From the NCBI GenBank assembly GCA_015065645.1, contig SVPW01000015.1:1-47280 (forward strand): DNA of 47,280 bases, in the 5' to 3' direction. Every line of letters begins with the position of its first letter. The stretch's first letter is position 1. Positions 36,101 through 44,286 of the stretch are shown in pieces. The notes beneath the pieces are model-generated. The model was not told the DNA's origin. It saw nothing but the letters and a program-made list of their open reading frames with translations, and ran no database searches. Source of the stretch: Oscillospiraceae bacterium (lineage in GTDB: Bacteria > Bacillota > Clostridia > Oscillospirales > Acutalibacteraceae). The translations under genes were made by a program, and so were the position numbers.

Positions 36101-38902
36101 TTATGACCACCAAGTAGCCGTTTCGGTCACCTTTGCGCCATCATTACGCATTGTAACCTTTGCTCCATCCACCGGTGCCATAAATGCCAACGATTGACGG
36201 CTGATATTTCCTATCAAATGCACGGTAGCGCCGCCAACTGCTCTTACCTGACATGCCTTTGAAGGCATCATTACGGCACAGTAGTAAATTTCACCACCTG
36301 TAGCATTTACCAAGAATGTGGTATCCTCAAGGTTGTAATAGGAAAGCTGATTTACAACAAGTCTACCACCGTTCATCTTAATAGCCTCAGCCTTAGGCTG
36401 AGCCCACATCATTGAGTTATAAAGTGCAACAGTACCTGTTACGCTTTCCTTCATAACGATATGGTGCATATCCTTTTCACCGTTCATTGAAACAAGCTCT
36501 GCATTAATAAATTCAACCACATCAGCCTCTTCAACAACAAGTGCATTACGGCAACCATCAGAACCGTGACCTACAACAGTTCCGTTAAGACCGCCCTTAC
36601 CCTGAGAAACAAGCACCAAAAGATTTTCTCCGCCATAAGCAAAGTTTCCAAGCATATGCTCAGATTTATTATCGCCGAAAATAAATACATCAAGAGTTTC
36701 GTTGATAACATTATTAAGCTCAGCACCGTCACCTGCAGGCTTTTGAGAAAGCACTGCACGCTTCCAATAATGGGGGTTAAACTGACAGTTTTCTACCCAT
36801 CCGTTTGAGCTGTTATTTCCTATAAACATACCCTTTACAAGCGGTGCACCGCTGCAATAGTTTATATAATGACCGTCAGAGGGGTTTGTGGCAAAATCAA
36901 GTGCCTGATAGGAATTTATAAACACGCTGTTTATTGCCCAGCAGTTTTTACCCAAGGAACGCACTGTCCAAGGATAAGGAATAAAATCGGTATAGGACTG
37001 CTCAGGATAATAGAAAGAAATACCGTTAATTCCCGAACCCTCTTCCAAGCTTACAAACGGCTCACCGTTTGCGTTTCCTTTACCAAGTGTGGTGCAAATG
37101 GTTGAACCCTTTGTAACACTGTGGGTAGGAACATTGTAAATACCTCTAAGCTCAACACCTGTGGGGATTACGAGGTTTTGATTAACTATAAACTCACCCT
37201 GCGGCACATACACAATACCGCCTGTTTTCTTTGCTGCGGCAATGGCATCAACAAAAGCCTTTGTGCTATCCTCCCCACTCTTTGCGCCAAAATCCTCAAC
37301 ATTATAAACTGCGTTTGAGGAAGCGGTGGGGATACTGCGGCGATAAACATGAAGTCTGCCGCTTGTAACAGGAAGATTAAGCGGTGTATGATCAATTTTA
37401 ATAAATGCTTCTTTTGTTTTATCGTGCTTAATATCGGCATTGCCTCCAAAGCTACAACCCATAACGGAAACACCGCCGCACTCAGAAGCTATTTGAATAT
37501 GCCTTTTTTCGCCGTCAAATTCACACTGCTGTATGCTCACGCTTCCCTTATACATTGTGAGTGCATAGGAGCCAACCTTTCTGCCAACAAATTTACTGTT
37601 TAAAACGGTTAAAGCACCTGTTCCAAGGCAAACAAACTGTTCCTTTATTTTACCCGAAATGGTAACATTCTGGAACTCACTTGTTTCGGAAAAGCCTGCA
37701 TTCATAAGCACGCCATAGGTACATTTTTCGTCACCTGTAATATTTATTTCACTGAAAACACAGCCGATAGCATTGGTTGCCTGAATATCAATACCAATAT
37801 TACAATTTTTTATATCAATCTTGCAATACTGTGCGTTTGCGGCACGCTTTTCTTTATTGTAAACCTGACGAATAGCGCAATAAAGACCCTCTGCATAGAA
37901 ATCATAGATATATTCCCAGTCAGATCTTTGCATCCAAAGACCAACCGCAAATTGGAACATATAATCCCTTATTATCTGCTTATCCTCTTCCTCAAAGGGA
38001 TAAAGGGTGTTTTGAATGAGATATTCGGGAGAAAGATGTATACCCTCAAGACGACCAATATCGGTAACATTGTCAAGCATAATTGCATTATTGAAGGCGG
38101 TTATGTAAACATTCTTCATATAATGGAGCTCACTCCAATTAAGATTGCCCTGATAACCGTTCCAACAGCCTGCAATAGTGGTATTCATAACGGTGAAGCT
38201 GTCACCGCCTGCTTCCTGAATGGTTGCAGGATATTTTGCCACTTCCGAAGCAGTTTGTTCGGGATAAAGGATGTTTACATTCCTAAGTCCTGCGCCGGCT
38301 TTCATTTTAATAAATGCCGAACCTGTTTCTCTGCCTCTTGTTTTGCTTTTAACAAGAATAACCGTTCCACAGCTTCCCACAGGGGAAACATCAGGGCTCA
38401 CCCACTCACCTCTGAGTGTTACACCTGCAGGAATTTCAAGTGTATTTTCACAAAGATATATACCCTCAGGCATATAAACCACACCGCCGCCTGCACCTGA
38501 AGCCTTTATGAGTGCACGCTGAATTGCGGGGGTTGCATCCTTTGTACCGTCATTGCAAGCACCAAAATCCGCAACAACATCATAAATTGCCACGCACACA
38601 CCCGTTCCGTCATCATATTTAACATCAACGGCATAGGGTTTTCCCGGGGTTCTCTTTCCTGCTTCAACCTTAGTAGGAATAATAACAGGTGTATCATCAT
38701 CAATAAAATTCAATCCCGAAAGAAAGGTGTTTTTATCAATGTTCTCAGGAATATCAACCTTTGTAACATCTTCTGTGGGATACGAAAAGCTGTAATCCAA
38801 ATTGCCGAATTTCACAGCAGTTTTCTTTTCCTCTTTGCATCCCGCAAAAACCGTGATAAGCATTACTGTAACTAAAAGTAATGCCATTAATCTTTTACAC
38901 AT
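36101..38902 (-). CDS. Beta-helix (pectate-lyase-3-like) lipoprotein
   Basis: This 933-residue protein starts at an ATG after GAGGTG. The lipoprotein signal ends FAGC (Cys22), so it should be held at the outer membrane face. Two right-handed beta-helix entry motifs are visible: AIYDVVADFGACNDGTKDAT with VVYMPEGIY, and VYNVEDFGAKSGEDSTKAF with VYVPQGEFIV. The repeated turns between them are typical of polysaccharide lyases, GH28-like hydrolases and related proteins. It aligns over nearly its whole length with the secreted protein at 6381-10094 but lacks that protein's DC-x-GW module. Catalytic residues cannot be assigned. It lies 14 bp after the GH38 gene, within the right operon. Confidence 0.87.
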   Translation of the reverse strand: MCKRLMALLLVTVMLITVFAGCKEEKKTAVKFGNLDYSFSYPTEDVTKVDIPENIDKNTFLSGLNFIDDDTPVIIPTKVEAGKRTPGKPYAVDVKYDDGTGVCVAIYDVVADFGACNDGTKDATPAIQRALIKASGAGGGVVYMPEGIYLCENTLEIPAGVTLRGEWVSPDVSPVGSCGTVILVKSKTRGRETGSAFIKMKAGAGLRNVNILYPEQTASEVAKYPATIQEAGGDSFTVMNTTIAGCWNGYQGNLNWSELHYMKNVYITAFNNAIMLDNVTDIGRLEGIHLSPEYLIQNTLYPFEEEDKQIIRDYMFQFAVGLWMQRSDWEYIYDFYAEGLYCAIRQVYNKEKRAANAQYCKIDIKNCNIGIDIQATNAIGCVFSEINITGDEKCTYGVLMNAGFSETSEFQNVTISGKIKEQFVCLGTGALTVLNSKFVGRKVGSYALTMYKGSVSIQQCEFDGEKRHIQIASECGGVSVMGCSFGGNADIKHDKTKEAFIKIDHTPLNLPVTSGRLHVYRRSIPTASSNAVYNVEDFGAKSGEDSTKAFVDAIAAAKKTGGIVYVPQGEFIVNQNLVIPTGVELRGIYNVPTHSVTKGSTICTTLGKGNANGEPFVSLEEGSGINGISFYYPEQSYTDFIPYPWTVRSLGKNCWAINSVFINSYQALDFATNPSDGHYINYCSGAPLVKGMFIGNNSSNGWVENCQFNPHYWKRAVLSQKPAGDGAELNNVINETLDVFIFGDNKSEHMLGNFAYGGENLLVLVSQGKGGLNGTVVGHGSDGCRNALVVEEADVVEFINAELVSMNGEKDMHHIVMKESVTGTVALYNSMMWAQPKAEAIKMNGGRLVVNQLSYYNLEDTTFLVNATGGEIYYCAVMMPSKACQVRAVGGATVHLIGNISRQSLAFMAPVDGAKVTMRNDGAKVTETATWWS

Positions 38903-38916
38903 CTTTCACACCTCAT

Positions 38917-41868
38917 TTATACTTTATATGAATGTATTTCAAATGGACGGTAATCGGTTGAGCCTTCAACCGCACCCTCGTCTTTTTCACACAGGTCACA
39001 TCTTGTAACAGCCTGCTTTTGCGGCATTATAATATTACATTTTGCCCTGCTTCCTGCGGCTTCATAGGTGCGAACAACAAGCTCATCGCCGTTTTCAGCC
39101 TTTTTAACACCGTCAATAATAACATTTTTGGCATCAACCGCAATATAACTGTGCTGTAATTCACCCTCACCGCTTTCAACGGGCACCATAACAGGCTGGG
39201 TATTGAAAATTGCCGCTTGACGAACGGTGTTTATAAGCGAAGTCCCGTCATCCGAATAAATGCCGTAAGCAAATTCATGCTTGCCAAAATCAAGATTTTT
39301 TGCAGGATAATCGGTACCTCTTAAAGCATTAAGCTCAATTACATTATCCTCCACCGAATAGCCATACTTGCAATCGTTAAGAAGGGCAAATTGCAATCCC
39401 GGAATACCGAGAGACAACCATCTGTGAGCCGCCATTTCAATCTGAGCCATCTGCTGTGGATTATTTCTTCTGGTAGAACGCTTAACAAAACCAAATTGGG
39501 TTTCACAATTCACATAATCGGAATCCACACCGGTATTGAAAGCAATTCTTAGCATTTTATGCTTTTCGTGCCAATCGGCAAAAGCCTTAAATTTAAGCAC
39601 ACGGTCATTATCACCCAAGGAAATCTGAAGCTTAATTTCAGATTTATTATAACGGTAAGTCTGCTCCATAACAGCACCGCAGGGGGTGAGCTTCATTTCA
39701 CTTTCTGCCAAAGCCACCCTTTCAGGTGTTTGATTGCGGTAATCATACTGTAAATTCCACGCATTTTCAAGGTCATCATAAATATAGAGTATATTGGAAT
39801 TTCCAGCCAAAAGCTCCTCTTGCAAATCCTTATTGAAGATGCTTGAGATACTTCCGTCCTCACTGAATTCAACACGCAAATAATCATTTTCAAAGCCCTG
39901 CATTTTTGAAACGCTTTTGTTTCCTTCAAGGTCAATAACCTTGTATCCCATAGGAGGTAAAACGGTATGTATTGTACCGTTTTCGGTTTCAATAACATAA
40001 TCTCTTTCAAAGGAAAGAGTATTGAAAATAGCCACGCCTTTTTTCATTCCGTTAGCCTTAATATCTCCTGCCAAAACCTTTACAGCGTTATCCCTGATAG
40101 CCAAAGCCTGATTATAAAGCTGTTCGTAACGCTCCAAGCTTTCATCATAAACACGCTGAATGGAAGAACCGGGCAGAATATCATGGAACTGATAAAGCAA
40201 AACCTCTTTCCAAATCTGCTCAAGCTCATTTTGCGGATACTCAAAGCCGTAAAGCCTGCTTGCAAAGGAAGCAAAAAACTCTGCATCTCTGAGTGTTTTT
40301 TCCATAAGGCGATTATAAAGCTTATTTCTTGCGGCAGAGGTGTAAACACCCAAATGCCTTTCAAGATACATTTCATCCGAAAATACCGGAAGCTCCTCAC
40401 GGCGTTCATTAAGGCGGGTAAAGAAATCTGCCATTTTACCTTGCTTTATAGGGCAAAGTCCCGGCAAATTCTGCTCACGGCGCAAATATTCAAGGTGTGA
40501 CGGACTTGGTCCTCCGCCACCGTCACCTATACCAAACGGTAAAAGCGCTTCTCCAAACTGACTGTTTGCGGCAAGCTTGCGGCAAACCTTTTTAACCGAT
40601 TTAGCAGTTCCCTCACTCAAATAGTTACCCTCAGGAGGCATATGAACCAAAACCTCACTGCCATCAATACCACGCCAACGGAAGCTTGTATACGGAAAAT
40701 CGTTTATAAGGTTCCACGACATCTTTATGGTTGAAAAATATTCAATTCCCGCTTTGCGGAATATCTGCGGTAAAGCCGCAGAATAGCCGAATGTATCAGG
40801 TGTCCAAACAAAATTAACCGTTTGGCCAAACTCCTTTTTCCAAAAAGCATTTCCGTAAAGAATCTGCCTTACAACCGATTCACCGCTGATAAGGTTAAGG
40901 TCAGGCTCAGCCCAAACAGCACCCAAAAGCTCCCAACGGCCGTCCGCAATGGACTTTTTAACCTTTTCATAAAGCTTTGGATAATCCTGCTTCACCCATT
41001 CATAAAGCTGAGGCGAGCTTGAACCAAAAAGATATTCAGGATAACGGTTCATAAGCTCAAGCGCTGTTGCAAAGGTTCTTGCCCCCTTACGCTTGGTTTC
41101 ACGAACAGGCCAAAGCCACGCAAGGTCAATATGAGCATGACCAAAAGCAGTAAGCCAAACGGCAGGATTTTCCCCACCCTTTAGTGCCAAGCGTGCTTTG
41201 GTTATCTTCAAACATTCGTTAAATTCTTCATTGGTAAAATTGATAAGTAAATTACGGCATTTGCTTAAAATATTAAGTATTTCATAACGCAACGGGTCAT
41301 CCTGAGCAGTGTTTTCCGCCTGAACAAAAAGCACTATCATATCATAGAAAAGGTCCCTTGCCGTATCGTTACATTCCGCTATATAGGCTTCCTTTATTCT
41401 GCCGCCCTCCTGCAAATTTCCCGTAAGGTCATTACAAGCGGCATCCATCCAGAAATCTATCTGCTCATTGCCATCGGCACATTCCTTATACTGAACAATT
41501 CTCTTTCCGGGGTTACCCATTGCACGGTCAAACATTGAATTTACATTGGTAATACCCCTTAAAGGACAGCCGTCATCATCAAAAATCAAACCCTCACCGT
41601 TTATATCAATTACATATACTATCTTTTTACCCTTTGCACTTTCAGGCAATTTTGCGGTAAAATGAAACCAAGCACAATCAAATAATCCGCCCCAGGCTTC
41701 ACCAATTCCCGCAGTTTTATGCTCACCGCTAAACCTTTCTTCAAATTTCAGCGGCTCTTTGGAGGTATACTGCTCCATATCAAGATCAATAATCTTGGTG
41801 TAAACACGGTTTTTTACCCTATTTATACAGTTTCTAAGGTTTTCCAATACATATCTTTCGTTATACAA
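38917..41868 (-). CDS. Alpha-mannosidase, GH38 (long type)
   Basis: This 983-residue cytoplasmic enzyme starts at TTG 41868, seven bases after AGGAG, which reproduces the usual N-terminus of the family (YNERYVLENL). It has no signal peptide. Zinc ligands lie in HAHIDLAWLWP (His244, His246, Asp248), the likely nucleophile Asp358 is in WTPDTFGY, and FHDILPGSS (His near 562) completes the site. This is a different GH38 subclass from the enzyme at 12294-14867, so the locus has two cytoplasmic mannosidases probably acting on different linkages. It leads the right operon, under a consensus promoter with operator-like motifs in its leader. Confidence 0.92.
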   Translation of the reverse strand: MYNERYVLENLRNCINRVKNRVYTKIIDLDMEQYTSKEPLKFEERFSGEHKTAGIGEAWGGLFDCAWFHFTAKLPESAKGKKIVYVIDINGEGLIFDDDGCPLRGITNVNSMFDRAMGNPGKRIVQYKECADGNEQIDFWMDAACNDLTGNLQEGGRIKEAYIAECNDTARDLFYDMIVLFVQAENTAQDDPLRYEILNILSKCRNLLINFTNEEFNECLKITKARLALKGGENPAVWLTAFGHAHIDLAWLWPVRETKRKGARTFATALELMNRYPEYLFGSSSPQLYEWVKQDYPKLYEKVKKSIADGRWELLGAVWAEPDLNLISGESVVRQILYGNAFWKKEFGQTVNFVWTPDTFGYSAALPQIFRKAGIEYFSTIKMSWNLINDFPYTSFRWRGIDGSEVLVHMPPEGNYLSEGTAKSVKKVCRKLAANSQFGEALLPFGIGDGGGGPSPSHLEYLRREQNLPGLCPIKQGKMADFFTRLNERREELPVFSDEMYLERHLGVYTSAARNKLYNRLMEKTLRDAEFFASFASRLYGFEYPQNELEQIWKEVLLYQFHDILPGSSIQRVYDESLERYEQLYNQALAIRDNAVKVLAGDIKANGMKKGVAIFNTLSFERDYVIETENGTIHTVLPPMGYKVIDLEGNKSVSKMQGFENDYLRVEFSEDGSISSIFNKDLQEELLAGNSNILYIYDDLENAWNLQYDYRNQTPERVALAESEMKLTPCGAVMEQTYRYNKSEIKLQISLGDNDRVLKFKAFADWHEKHKMLRIAFNTGVDSDYVNCETQFGFVKRSTRRNNPQQMAQIEMAAHRWLSLGIPGLQFALLNDCKYGYSVEDNVIELNALRGTDYPAKNLDFGKHEFAYGIYSDDGTSLINTVRQAAIFNTQPVMVPVESGEGELQHSYIAVDAKNVIIDGVKKAENGDELVVRTYEAAGSRAKCNIIMPQKQAVTRCDLCEKDEGAVEGSTDYRPFEIHSYKV

Positions 41869-41885
41869 CCCTTTTCTCCTCCGTT

Positions 41886-41907
41886 TTTGTATTATTATTT
41901 GTATTAT
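41886..41907. promoter_or_regulatory. Tandem putative operators in the leader of the GH38 operon
   Basis: TTGTATTATT (41887-41896) is followed directly by a nine-of-ten copy (41899-41908). They lie about 25-47 bases downstream of the expected +1 on the minus strand, just before the ribosome binding site, as in the transporter operon. Confidence 0.6.
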
Positions 41908-41939
41908 GAATAATAAATACTACGCCTTTAGTTACAGCA

Positions 41940-41968
41940 ATTATAGCATATCGGCAATTATATGTCAA
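41940..41968 (-). promoter_or_regulatory. Consensus sigma-A promoter of the right operon
   Basis: On the minus strand, TTGACA (41963-41968) and TATAAT (41940-41945) are exactly 17 bp apart. A perfect consensus fits a strong promoter that needs a repressor to keep it off. Confidence 0.85.
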
Positions 41969-42007
41969 CAATTTCAAAAAATTTTGATTATTATTTTCAA
42001 CTCACTA

Positions 42008-42036
42008 TTGCATTAATTTGAAAATCGTGTTATAAT
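42008..42036 (+). promoter_or_regulatory. Sigma-A promoter of the FAD oxidoreductase gene
   Basis: TTGCAT (42008-42013) and TATAAT (42031-42036) have a 17-bp spacer. The promoter is divergent from the GH38 operon promoter, with about 40 bp between the two -35 boxes. Confidence 0.75.
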
Positions 42037-42043
42037 TATAAAA

Positions 42044-42056
42044 AATTTGTATTATT
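42044..42056. promoter_or_regulatory. Putative operator at +1 of the oxidoreductase gene
   Basis: AATTTGTATTATT begins at the expected transcription start of the promoter at 42008-42036 and ends 14 bases before the start codon. It is identical to the copies at 10203 and 27745. Confidence 0.6.
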
Positions 42057-42069
42057 TGGGTGATTTGGA

Positions 42070-43380
42070 ATGTTTATACAGTACGAAAAAAAGCTGTCTG
42101 TTAAATACGATGTTGATGTTTTTGTTGCGGGAGGTGGCCCTGCAGGTGTTGCGGCTGCATATTCTGCGGCAAAGTGCGGAGCTCGTGTTTTCTTAGCTGA
42201 AACCTATGGTGCATTCGGCGGTGCGGCAGTTCATTCGCTTATTCCCGCCTTTATGCAGTTTGGTGACGGCGTTAATTTCCTTGCAGGCAATGTTGGCACT
42301 TATGTACGCAATTATTTAAGAGAAAAATCCCCTGAGGAGTATAAAAAATACTGCCCTGACAGTATTCCCGTTGAGGTTTTAAAGCTTTGCTATGATGAAA
42401 TGCTGACAAACGCAGGGGTTCAATTTGAATTTTTCTCCTCTGTTTCTGATGTTTTGGCAAAGGATGGCAGTATTGAGTATGCCGTTTGCACCGCTAAAGG
42501 CGAAAGCTATGCCGTAAAGGCAAAGGTTTATATTGACTGCACCGGTGACGGTGATATGGCAGCTCTTTCGGGTGCGGAATTTTCAAAGGGTGATGAAAAC
42601 GGTGATATGATGGCGGCAACCCTTTGTGCTTTATGGAACAACATTGAATGGAAGGATGTTGTTCGTCCTGATAGCCGCCGCCTTGATGATGCCTTTGCCG
42701 ATAAGGTATTTTCAAATGAGGACCGTCATTTACCCGGAATTTGGCCCATAAGCACCACAACGGGCGGTTCAAACGCAGGTCATATTTATGATATTGACGG
42801 CACAACCGCACAATCCCTTACCCGTGGAATGATTGAGGGCAGAAAACAGCTTCTTGAATACCGCAGATATTACAAAGAATATCTTTCAGGCTATGAAAAA
42901 TCCGAACCCATAATTTCCGCCACACAAATAGGTATTCGTGAAACCCGACGCATCACAGGAGACTATGTACTTTGCGTTGATGACTTTTTAAGCCGTGCCG
43001 TATTTGAGGATGAAATCGGCCGTTATGCATATCCTATTGATATTCATTCGGGCAAAAACACCACCGCAGGCTATAATGAATATGCCAAAAAGTTTGCAGA
43101 GCTTCGTTATCAAAAGGGCGAAAGCTATGGTATACCCTACCGTAGCTTGCTTGTTAAAAACCTTGATAACCTGCTCACCGCAGGACGCTGTATTTCGGCA
43201 GACCGTTCAATGCAGGCTTCTGTTCGTGTTATGCCGGGCTGCTTTATAACAGGCCAAGCCGCAGGTACTGCTGCAGCATTAGCCGCAAAACAAAACGGCA
43301 AAACCCGTGATATAAATATAGCCGAGCTTCAAGCAATACTGCGTGAAAACGGCGCTGTGATAAGCGAATATAAAAAGTAG
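42070..43380 (+). CDS. FAD-dependent oxidoreductase
   Basis: This 436-residue cytoplasmic flavoprotein of the FAD-oxidored type (PF12831-like) has the dinucleotide-binding motif GGGPAG (21-26) after the first strand, an Ala-Glu at the end of the second strand binding the ribose, and the C-terminal FAD motif MPGCFITGQAAGTAAALAA. The start follows GGGTGAT. It shares the regulatory region of the mannosidase operon and has the same operator-like motif, so it probably belongs to the same sugar pathway, perhaps oxidising an unusual sugar or a coupled aglycone. The substrate is not predictable from sequence. It is followed by a strong terminator and is probably transcribed alone. Confidence 0.85.
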   Translation: MFIQYEKKLSVKYDVDVFVAGGGPAGVAAAYSAAKCGARVFLAETYGAFGGAAVHSLIPAFMQFGDGVNFLAGNVGTYVRNYLREKSPEEYKKYCPDSIPVEVLKLCYDEMLTNAGVQFEFFSSVSDVLAKDGSIEYAVCTAKGESYAVKAKVYIDCTGDGDMAALSGAEFSKGDENGDMMAATLCALWNNIEWKDVVRPDSRRLDDAFADKVFSNEDRHLPGIWPISTTTGGSNAGHIYDIDGTTAQSLTRGMIEGRKQLLEYRRYYKEYLSGYEKSEPIISATQIGIRETRRITGDYVLCVDDFLSRAVFEDEIGRYAYPIDIHSGKNTTAGYNEYAKKFAELRYQKGESYGIPYRSLLVKNLDNLLTAGRCISADRSMQASVRVMPGCFITGQAAGTAAALAAKQNGKTRDINIAELQAILRENGAVISEYKK

Positions 43381-43398
43381 TAAAAACAAGTAGTAAAA

Positions 43399-43437
43399 AA
43401 CGGCTGTCTCACCCAAAATGAGACAGCCGTTAATTTT
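43399..43437. terminator. Bidirectional rho-independent terminator
   Basis: A 13-bp perfect stem (43399-43411 with 43419-43431) has a 7-base loop, a T-run to the right and an A-run to the left. It ends the oxidoreductase (+) and purC (-) transcripts and marks the right boundary of the glycan locus. Confidence 0.92.
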
Positions 43438-43452
43438 TATCTATTATTGATT

Positions 43453-44136
43453 TTATCTGTTATTGATAAGCTTTGTAAGCTCAACGGGATCAACAATCTT
43501 GCCATCCTTATAAACACGCATATTACCTGAAGCAATTTCATCAATAAGGATAACCTCATCATTGTTATAACCAAACTCAAACTTAATATCCCAAAGGTCA
43601 AGACCGATAGATTTAAGATCATCAGCAACAATCTTTGTAATCTTCAAGGTTTGTTCCTTCATGCTCTTAAACATTTCTTCACTCATAATGCCAAGTGCTG
43701 CAAGACCCTCACTTGTGATAAGCGGATCACCCTTAGCATCATCCTTGAGTGTGCACTCAACATAACCGCCCTCTAAAACGGTACCGTCTGCAATATACTC
43801 ACCGTATCTGCGGATAAAGCTGCCTGTTGCAACCAAACGGCAGATAACCTCAAGTCCTTTACCGAAAACTTTACCCGGAAGAACTTCCATAGTAGCGTTT
43901 TCAACATCAGCACTTACATAGTGAGTCTTAATTCCTGCATTCTTGAGGAGCTCAAAATAGTGAATTGATGTTATAAGATTTGCCTTACCAATTCCCTCTA
44001 TTGTAAGACCTACGCTGTTCTCACCCGGATCAAAAACGCCGTCTTTACCGGTGCAATCATCCTTAAACTTAAGCATTACATTGCCGTTGTCAAGAGAATA
44101 AACATCCTTAGTTTTTCCTTCGTAAACCTTTTTCAT
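43453..44136 (-). CDS. purC: Phosphoribosylaminoimidazole-succinocarboxamide synthase
   Basis: This enzyme has 227 residues, close to the usual 235. PurC joins aspartate to CAIR using ATP in purine biosynthesis in the cytoplasm. The N-terminal ATP-binding start [12 protein letters not shown], the signature [14 protein letters not shown] and the metal/ATP region DIKFEFG with [11 protein letters not shown] are all present. ATG 44136 is eight bases after AGGAG; the frame's upstream GTG lies inside that site. No other pur gene is nearby, so purC is monocistronic here, under its own promoter at 44179-44208. Confidence 0.97.
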   Translation of the reverse strand: MKKVYEGKTKDVYSLDNGNVMLKFKDDCTGKDGVFDPGENSVGLTIEGIGKANLITSIHYFELLKNAGIKTHYVSADVENATMEVLPGKVFGKGLEVICRLVATGSFIRRYGEYIADGTVLEGGYVECTLKDDAKGDPLITSEGLAALGIMSEEMFKSMKEQTLKITKIVADDLKSIGLDLWDIKFEFGYNNDEVILIDEIASGNMRVYKDGKIVDPVELTKLINNR

Positions 44137-44178
44137 ATTAAGCACTCCTTTAATTTTGAGTTTTAAAATTACAAAAAA

Positions 44179-44208
44179 ATTATATCATACTTTTTTTGCT
44201 ATTTACAA
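44179..44208 (-). promoter_or_regulatory. Sigma-A promoter of purC
   Basis: On the minus strand, TTGTAA (44203-44208) and TATAAT (44179-44184) have an 18-bp spacer. I see no purine riboswitch or PurR-like box in the short leader. Confidence 0.6.
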
Positions 44209-44286
44209 TATTTTTTTTTGCATTTTCAGCATTTTTTCACATTTTAACAAATACAATAACCGCAGCAACAGATTTTTATTCCATTT

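Noticed and set aside
6381-38902. Possible assembly duplication because two beta-helix genes and two esterases are so alike
   Set aside because: The copies differ throughout in residues, N-termini, anchors and neighbours, so they are diverged paralogues.
44137-44286. Purine riboswitch ahead of purC
   Set aside because: The leader between promoter and start is only about 40 bases, too short for the aptamer, and no conserved core is seen.
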